From a bacterium (GTDB taxonomy: Bacteria; UBP15; UBA6099; DSWB01): a stretch of 5,802 nucleotides of DNA. The DNA is taken from positions 1 through 5,802 of the forward strand of contig JAGUYV010000029.1 of the NCBI GenBank assembly GCA_020061125.1, in the 5' to 3' direction. Below, in pieces: positions 1-4,155 of this stretch. The position numbers and the translations under genes were made by a program. The notes under the pieces were generated by a model. The model was not told where the DNA came from. It searched no databases and was given only the letters and a program-made list of their open reading frames with translations. Position 1 is the stretch's first letter; every line of letters starts with the position of its first letter.

Positions 1-1313
1 ACCGCGACTCCGAACGCCTGCCCCACCTGCATGATCACAGTGAGCACGATGGACACCTGTCCGATGTAGCGCCGGGGCGCGGCGTTCATGGCCGCGGAGG
101 TGACCGGCGTGCCGAGCAGGCCCGCCCCCACGCCGAAGATAATCATGGACGCCACGATGTAGCCCGTGTCAGTGCCCGGCCCGATGTTGTAGAACATGAA
201 ACTTCCCGCGGCCTGAATGATGAAACCCCAGAAAATGAACCAGCGCGGGCCGTAGCGGTCAATGAACGGGCCGATGGCGGGCATGGTGAGGCCCGAGGCG
301 ATGGCGCCGGGCATGAGAAGCAAGCCGGTGCGGAACGCCGAAAACCCGAGAACCGCCTGGAACAGCATGGGCAGCAGCACGATGCGCGCGAACAAAATGA
401 ACGCGCGGTAGAAATTCAAAAAGGACAGCACCGAAAAATGGAAGTTGCGGAACAGATTCAACTGGATAATGGGGCAGTCCGCGCGCGCCGCGGAAACCAG
501 AAAGACCGCAAAGGCCGCGGCGGACAGGGCGAACAGAGCCAGGTTCAGCGAATGGGTCCAGCCCAGGCCGCGCACCAGGTTCAGAGCGGCAAGAATGCAG
601 GCCAGGCTGCACCCGAGGCTCACGAAACCCGTGAGGTCGAACCGGCACGGCGCCAGGGGCCGCGTGTCGCGCATGATCCGGGACGCCAGCACAAACACCA
701 GGGCGCCCATGGGAATGTTGATGAAAAATACATAGCGCCAGTCCAGGAAGTCCACCAGATAGCCGCCCAGGGTGGGGCCGATGCTCGGGGCGAACACAAT
801 GACCATGCCGAAAATGCCGAACGCTCTGCCGCGCTCGTTCGGGGGAAAGCTCTCGGTCATCATGGTGAAGCCCGTGGGCATCATGATCCCGCCGCCCAGG
901 CCTTTGATGATCCGGAATGCTATCATGGAGGGCAGGTCCCAGGACAGGCCGCACAGGAGCGACGCCGTGGTGAAAACCACCAGACCGGCGAGGAATGTCG
1001 GGCGGATGCCGATGCGCTCTCGCAGCCACGAGCCGGTGAGCGTGAACACCGCGTAGGACAGGGCGTAGGATTCCACCACCAGCTTCACGGTTTCCTCGCT
1101 TGCGCGGAACGAATGCATCATGGCGGGCAGGGCCACGGTCACGATGTTGAAGTCCAGAACCACCATGAACAGGCCGAACATGACCGTGACGAGCACGGCC
1201 CATTTGTTGGGCGGCGGCATGCCGGGGCTGATGTCTTGGCGCTGTGCGTTCACGGTTGATTCCATCCGGGCCGGTTTGCGGATGCGCCCGGTGCGTTTGA
1301 AACGCCTTTTCAT
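1..1313 (-). CDS. DHA2-family (EmrB/QacA-like) MFS efflux transporter, C-terminus cut by window edge
   Basis: This is an inner-membrane proton-driven exporter of the 14-helix DHA2 branch of the major facilitator superfamily; the substrate cannot be told. Numbering from the internal ATG at 1265, the first helix (about 22-46) carries the DHA2 motif LDFNIVTVALP. GSWLRERIGIRP (78-89) is the motif A loop, RIIKGLGGGIMMP (118-130) matches the usual R-QGLGGG-MP segment, and GPTLGGYLVDFLDWRYVFF (163-181) is the motif C/EmrB signature followed by INIPMG. A later stretch, LLLMPGAIASG, matches the second-half helices. The frame stays open to base 1, so only about 437 codons are visible and the last helices are missing. 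The ATG at 1313 is preferred because it adds an Arg/Lys-rich cytoplasmic tail with the genome's GC-rich codon use and has a weak GGTG before it; the ATG at 1265 is the alternative. No regulator or membrane-fusion partner is visible. Family call is firm; start is uncertain. Confidence 0.9.
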   Translation of the reverse strand, partial: MKRRFKRTGRIRKPARMESTVNAQRQDISPGMPPPNKWAVLVTVMFGLFMVVLDFNIVTVALPAMMHSFRASEETVKLVVESYALSYAVFTLTGSWLRERIGIRPTFLAGLVVFTTASLLCGLSWDLPSMIAFRIIKGLGGGIMMPTGFTMMTESFPPNERGRAFGIFGMVIVFAPSIGPTLGGYLVDFLDWRYVFFINIPMGALVFVLASRIMRDTRPLAPCRFDLTGFVSLGCSLACILAALNLVRGLGWTHSLNLALFALSAAAFAVFLVSAARADCPIIQLNLFRNFHFSVLSFLNFYRAFILFARIVLLPMLFQAVLGFSAFRTGLLLMPGAIASGLTMPAIGPFIDRYGPRWFIFWGFIIQAAGSFMFYNIGPGTDTGYIVASMIIFGVGAGLLGTPVTSAAMNAAPRRYIGQVSIVLTVIMQVGQAFGVA

Positions 1314-1331
1314 GTTGTACACCGGCGTGCG

Positions 1332-1359
1332 GAAATATCAATAACTAACAATAATTCAA
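1332..1359 (-). promoter_or_regulatory. Possible promoter of the transporter gene
   Basis: On the minus strand TTGAAT (1354-1359) is followed after 16 nt by TATTTC (1332-1337), just upstream of the ATG at 1313. The patch is distinctly AT-rich against its surroundings, as expected of a promoter, but the -10 match is poor. This is inference from composition and position only. Confidence 0.3.
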
Positions 1360-1367
1360 TGAAAAGG

Positions 1368-1396
1368 TTCGCAGCGGGCGCGGGGCATGGTATAGT
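1368..1396 (+). promoter_or_regulatory. Probable sigma70-type promoter for the rsmD operon
   Basis: TTCGCA (1368-1373, four of six consensus bases) and TATAGT (1391-1396, five of six) are separated by 17 nt. Transcription would start near 1403, giving a leader of about 30 nt before rsmD. It lies in the only non-coding stretch of the window and points toward the seven-gene run, which supports it. It has not been tested. Confidence 0.5.
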
Positions 1397-1434
1397 GTAA
1401 GTCATGTCCGTCAGGGTATGCGGGCTGCGTGGTT

Positions 1435-2010
1435 ATGCGAGTTATTGCGGGAGAATTCAGGAGCCGCAGGCTGAAAGGCCTGCCGGGCCGCAGCCAGGGC
1501 CAGCGCCCCACCAGCGACCGGGTGCGCGAGAGCGTATTCAATATGCTGGGAGAAACGGTGCAGGGCGCGCGGTTTCTGGACCTGTTCGCGGGCACGGGCG
1601 CCGTGGGCATCGAAGCGTTGAGCCGGGGCGCGCGTGCCGCCTCGTTTGTGGAAAACAGCCCCGCGGCGGTGCGCGTTCTGCGTGAAAACGCGGCCATGTT
1701 CGGGCTGGGCGGGCGCGCAACCATCATTCCCAGGGATGCGGTGAGCTGGCTCAAAAGCGCGGATGCGCGCACCGGCGGATTCGATGTCGTGTACATGGAC
1801 CCGCCCTACGCCAGCGGCGTGCAGATGGCGGTTCTGGAGTTGCTGGGCCGCGGCGCGCTGCTCGTCCCGGAAGCCGTGGTTCTGCTGGAGCGCAAGGAGC
1901 CGCTGGACGCGGATCGCGCTGGCGTTCTATACCGCGAGGAATCGCGAAAATACGGAAAGACGCACATCGAGACATGGCGAATCAGACCGGCAACGAACGG
2001 CTTCGGGTAA
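1435..2010 (+). CDS. rsmD: 16S rRNA (guanine(966)-N2)-methyltransferase RsmD
   Basis: RsmD transfers a methyl group from S-adenosylmethionine to N2 of G966 in 16S rRNA on the assembling small subunit. The 191-residue product has the normal family length. It opens with MRVIAGEFRSRRL, the characteristic RsmD start. It then shows RPTSDRVRESVFNML (24-38), the SAM-binding motif DLFAGTG (49-55), an acidic ribose-binding position in FVEN (E73), and the N2-methyltransferase catalytic motif DPPY (122-125). The ATG at 1435 is chosen because the family starts at MRVIAG; a GTG at 1429 would add two residues and lies 12 nt after AGGG (1413-1416). The gene is first in the rightward run, and its last 37 nt overlap coaD in another frame. 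The rsmD-coaD pair is conserved in many bacteria. Confidence 0.95.
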   Translation: MRVIAGEFRSRRLKGLPGRSQGQRPTSDRVRESVFNMLGETVQGARFLDLFAGTGAVGIEALSRGARAASFVENSPAAVRVLRENAAMFGLGGRATIIPRDAVSWLKSADARTGGFDVVYMDPPYASGVQMAVLELLGRGALLVPEAVVLLERKEPLDADRAGVLYREESRKYGKTHIETWRIRPATNGFG

Positions 2011-2489
2011 AAGCGGTCTATCCCGGCAGCTTCGATCCCGTGACCAAGGGGCATTTGGACATCATTCAACGCGCCGCGCCCACTTTGCACAAGCTCGTGG
2101 TGGCCGTGGCCGACAATCCCAGCAAAAAACAGTGCTTTTCCATCGAAGAGCGCAAGCAATTCCTTAAAACGGTCACAGAAGGCATTCCCAATGTGGAAGT
2201 TGACAGTTTCGACACCCTTCTCGTGGATTATGTGCGCAAAAAGAATATTCGTGTAATCATCAGGGGGCTGCGCGCAGTCACGGATTTTGAAATGGAATTT
2301 CAGATGGCGCTCATCAACAAAAGCCTGCTGCCCCGGGCCGAGACCATTTTTCTGGTCACCAGCACGGAGTATTCGTTCTTGAGTTCGTCCATCATCAAGG
2401 AAGTGGCGGCGTACGGCGGGGATGTGACCCAGTTCGTGCATCCCATGGTGGCCCAGGGGCTGTACAACAAATTCGGGATCAAGCGATGA
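1974..2489 (+). CDS. coaD: Phosphopantetheine adenylyltransferase CoaD
   Basis: CoaD catalyses the penultimate step of coenzyme A synthesis: 4'-phosphopantetheine plus ATP gives dephospho-CoA plus pyrophosphate, in the cytoplasm. The 171-residue product is full length and belongs to the nucleotidyltransferase alpha/beta phosphodiesterase superfamily. PGSFDPVTKGH (17-27) is the HxGH-equivalent ATP-binding motif with H27. DNPSKK (47-52) is the usual substrate-binding loop. IIRGLRAVTDFE (95-106) carries the conserved arginine pair, and TEYSFLSSSIIKEVA (131-145) is the C-terminal ATP-contacting signature. The start at 1974 lies inside rsmD; no ATG, GTG or TTG lies near the rsmD stop that would keep the essential PGSFDP strand intact. 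There are about 12 residues before that strand, more than in most CoaD proteins. No good Shine-Dalgarno is seen, so coupling to rsmD translation is likely. Its stop overlaps the next gene as ATGA. Confidence 0.97.
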   Translation: MANQTGNERLRVKAVYPGSFDPVTKGHLDIIQRAAPTLHKLVVAVADNPSKKQCFSIEERKQFLKTVTEGIPNVEVDSFDTLLVDYVRKKNIRVIIRGLRAVTDFEMEFQMALINKSLLPRAETIFLVTSTEYSFLSSSIIKEVAAYGGDVTQFVHPMVAQGLYNKFGIKR

Positions 2490-2941
2490 ACAAAGCGCGC
2501 GGCGAGTTCATGAAAGCGCTGGACCAGCTCGAAGAGCAGATCAACCATGGGTTTTTCCTGTCTTTCATCAATAAAATTGTAGTTGACGAAAAAAAGATAT
2601 TTACCATAATAAATGAGTTGCGATCACTCGTGTCCGAGCACTTTTCGCACCCGGCCGGCAGCCGGGATGCGGGCGGGCATGAGCCAATGCAGGACCCGGC
2701 GCCGCCCGTGCCGGCGGCTTCGTTCGCCGAAGAAGATCCGGTGGACGACGCTGCGGCGCGGGACATTCTCGATCAGGCCCGCGGCAGGACCGAGCAGATG
2801 CGCCGCAACGCGGACGGCCTGCTTGCGGACATCGAGGACCGTCTGGGCGCCGCGCTGGAGTCCGTGCGCAAGGGCCGGCGCGCCATCGCCGTCCAGGAAA
2901 ATTCGTCAGGAGGTGAAGACCATGGCTCTTCCCAAATATAA
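2486..2941 (+). CDS. Small DivIVA/SepIVA-like coiled-coil protein
   Basis: This 151-residue protein has no catalytic motif. Residues 9-50 (MKALDQLEEQINHG, then KIVVDEKKIFTIINELR) match the N-terminal block of the small coiled-coil proteins, often labelled 'ATPase', that I know directly downstream of coaD in Clostridia. They are related to DivIVA/SepIVA proteins of cell-wall growth and division. A Pro/Ala-rich acidic linker follows (about 55-87). A charged helix (about 88-130, DILDQARGRTEQMRR onward) then resembles the family's E/A/R-rich coiled coil but is short. No Walker motif supports an ATPase label. The start overlaps the coaD stop by 4 nt (ATGA), suggesting coupling; M9 at 2510 is an alternative start where the family similarity begins. 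The last 20 nt overlap rpmF. A probable promoter lies inside the gene. Family call is moderate, from remembered patterns; function is unproven. Confidence 0.65.
   Translation: MNKARGEFMKALDQLEEQINHGFFLSFINKIVVDEKKIFTIINELRSLVSEHFSHPAGSRDAGGHEPMQDPAPPVPAASFAEEDPVDDAAARDILDQARGRTEQMRRNADGLLADIEDRLGAALESVRKGRRAIAVQENSSGGEDHGSSQI
2583..2610 (+). promoter_or_regulatory. Candidate internal promoter upstream of rpmF-acpP-rnc-smc
   Basis: TTGACG (2583-2588) and CATAAT (2605-2610) each match five of six sigma70 consensus bases with a 16-nt spacer that includes a run of seven A. It lies inside the coiled-coil gene, in the most AT-rich patch of the rightward run. Transcription would begin near 2617 and reach rpmF after about 300 nt. 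The codons beneath include three ATA (Ile), rare in this window, as if the DNA sequence were kept for a non-coding reason. The alternative is chance arising from a Lys/Ile/Phe-rich segment. Confidence 0.45.
2908..2915 (+). promoter_or_regulatory. Strong Shine-Dalgarno of rpmF
   Basis: AGGAGGTG lies 6 nt before the rpmF ATG, inside the end of the coiled-coil gene. It is a full anti-16S match and fixes the start at 2922. Such a strong site fits a ribosomal protein that is needed in large amounts. Confidence 0.9.
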
Positions 2942-3113
2942 ACTGTCCCGCTCGCGCACACGCCGCCGTAAGGCCGTGTGGAAAGGGGAACTCAAGACCC
3001 CGAACCTCACCGAGTGCCCGCAGTGCCACGAACTCAAGCTCCAGCACCGCGTTTGCACCAAGTGCGGCTACTACAAGGGACAAAATGTCATCACCGTCAA
3101 AACCACAGGCTGA
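2922..3113 (+). CDS. rpmF: 50S ribosomal protein L32 (bL32), zinc-ribbon form
   Basis: bL32 is a small structural protein of the large ribosomal subunit. The 63-residue product has the normal length. It starts MALPKYKLSRSRTRRRKA, a variant of the usual MAVPKRKTSKSR-type basic head that threads into rRNA. It has four cysteines in two pairs, ECPQC (C32, C35) and VCTKCGYY (C45, C48), the zinc-binding C+ form. The Arg/Lys-rich N-terminus, central Glu-Cys-Pro turn and terminal YYKGQNVI are typical. It begins 20 nt inside the preceding gene, behind a strong ribosome binding site, and acpP follows after 17 nt. No DUF177 gene precedes it and no plsX follows, unlike the usual neighbourhood. Confidence 0.97.
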   Translation: MALPKYKLSRSRTRRRKAVWKGELKTPNLTECPQCHELKLQHRVCTKCGYYKGQNVITVKTTG

Positions 3114-3117
3114 ACGC

Positions 3118-3123
3118 AGGAGG
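3118..3123 (+). promoter_or_regulatory. Strong Shine-Dalgarno of acpP
   Basis: AGGAGG ends 7 nt before the ATG at 3131 and sits in the 17-nt gap after rpmF. It decides the start; the same frame is open further upstream through rpmF but without the ACP-like N-terminus. Confidence 0.9.
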
Positions 3124-3130
3124 CTTTGCA

Positions 3131-3382
3131 ATGTCCGATATTCTTGACCGGCTCGTACAGGTCGTGGTGTCCAACCCCGACCTCGCCAAACTGGGAGTCG
3201 CCCAGGAAAAGGTGGTCCCCGAAGCGTCGTTCCGCGACGATCTGGGCGCCACGAGCGTGATTATTTTCGACCTGATTCTGGCCATCGAAGACGAGTTCGG
3301 CATCGAAGTGCCGGACGAAGACGCCATCCAGATAACCACGGTCGGCGACGCCGTGAAATATCTCGAAAACCGCCTTGGGTGA
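3131..3382 (+). CDS. acpP: Acyl carrier protein with an atypical TSV prosthetic-group site
   Basis: ACP carries growing acyl chains on a 4'-phosphopantetheine arm that AcpS attaches to a conserved serine, using CoA. The 83-residue acidic protein has the standard length and four-helix pattern. Helix I is MSDILDRLVQVVV. The FRDDLGA turn (34-40) leads to helix II with S42. The IEDEFGIEVPDEDA stretch (52-65) and the closing ITTVGDAVKYL (68-78) are typical of fatty-acid-synthesis ACPs. The odd point is the attachment site: the usual Asp-Ser-Leu reads T41-S42-V43, followed by the hydrophobic IIF instead of the usual D-x-V/E pattern. The serine is present, so modification is still expected, but the acidic residue known to face AcpS and other partners is missing. 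It lies between rpmF and rnc, as acpP often does once plsX/fab genes are discounted. A specialised ACP is the alternative. Its stop overlaps the rnc start. Confidence 0.9.
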   Translation: MSDILDRLVQVVVSNPDLAKLGVAQEKVVPEASFRDDLGATSVIIFDLILAIEDEFGIEVPDEDAIQITTVGDAVKYLENRLG

Positions 3383-4128
3383 CGCCTGTGAAGGCTTCCT
3401 GGGAGACCGTGAGCGAAGAGGGCTTCCCCCGCCCCCTGTCCGATCTGCTCAAATCCCTGGACCTGGAACTTCATTACCGCTCGACCGTACAGGCCGCGCT
3501 CACGCACCCGTCGTTCTGGGGCGAGTACGCCATCCCCGAGGAAAAACGCCTGGCGCGCAGTTACGAGCGCCTCGAATTCCTCGGTGATTCCGTTATCTCT
3601 CTCACCATTTGCAGCTACCTTTTCCACAAGCATCCGGCCTACGACCAGGGCAAGTTGAGCAAGCTCAAGGGCCATCTGGTGAGCAAGGACACGCTCTACA
3701 AAGTCTCCTGCGATCTGGGGCTGGGGGATTACATCCGCGTTGGCAAGGGCGTGCTGCACGGAGCGGGCCGCACGCACGCCGCGTTTCTGGTGGATTGCTT
3801 CGAGGCGCTGGTGGGCGCGGTGTATCTGGAAAAAGGATTTGATTACGCCTCGCGCTTCGTGCTCGAAGCCATGAAGCCCGCGATCATGAAAGCCGACACC
3901 ATCGAAGCCATCGCGGACTTCAAGACCGAATTGCAGGAGATCGTTCAGAAACAATTCAAAACCCTGCCGCAGTACAAACTCGTGTCCCAGAAGGGGCCGG
4001 AGCACCGCAAGCAGTTCACCGTGGCGGTGTGCGTGGACAACCGCGAGATGGGCCGCGGACAGGGCACCAGCAAAAAGGAAGCGGAAACCAACGCGGCCCA
4101 GGCGGCGCTGCACCAGATCATGGACTGA
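3379..4128 (+). CDS. rnc: Ribonuclease III
   Basis: RNase III is a dimeric, Mg2+-dependent endonuclease that cuts double-stranded RNA, notably in rRNA precursor maturation and mRNA turnover. The 249-residue product contains both usual domains. The nuclease domain (about 20-165) has LTHPSF (41-46), the signature ERLEFLGDSV (63-72) with E63, E66 and D70, and VDCFEALVGAVYLE (138-151) with D139 and E142; these match the metal-binding acidic residues of the E. coli enzyme. The dsRNA-binding domain (about 180-248) begins DFKTELQEIVQ and ends with the RNA-contacting GQGTSKKEAETNAAQAAL. The usual Asn before the signature Glu is Y62. The GTG start overlaps the acpP stop as GTGA, suggesting coupling; GTG at 3388 is a possible later start. 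A gap of 27 nt separates it from smc, a common rnc-smc arrangement. Confidence 0.97.
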   Translation: MTPVKASWETVSEEGFPRPLSDLLKSLDLELHYRSTVQAALTHPSFWGEYAIPEEKRLARSYERLEFLGDSVISLTICSYLFHKHPAYDQGKLSKLKGHLVSKDTLYKVSCDLGLGDYIRVGKGVLHGAGRTHAAFLVDCFEALVGAVYLEKGFDYASRFVLEAMKPAIMKADTIEAIADFKTELQEIVQKQFKTLPQYKLVSQKGPEHRKQFTVAVCVDNREMGRGQGTSKKEAETNAAQAALHQIMD

Positions 4129-4155
4129 ACCGCCCCGCGCGTTTCCATCGCCGGC

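Noticed and set aside
438-1259. A 273-codon open frame on the plus strand
   Set aside because: It lies antisense to the transporter, and its Gln/His/Gly/Arg-rich composition is typical of GC-rich antisense shadows.
259-1341. A 360-codon open frame on the minus strand, rich in His, Arg and Pro
   Set aside because: It is a shadow in a second minus-strand frame of the transporter gene; the transporter frame carries all the MFS motifs.
1404-1685. ATG at 1404 opening a 93-codon frame overlapping the start of rsmD
   Set aside because: It overlaps rsmD in another frame, and its product is low-complexity Arg/Gly/Pro-rich with no family similarity.
2650-2666. CCCGGC-CGGCA-GCCGGG hairpin considered as a terminator or leader structure
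   Set aside because: It has no following T-run, lies in the coding linker of the coiled-coil gene, and 6-bp GC stems are common by chance in such DNA.
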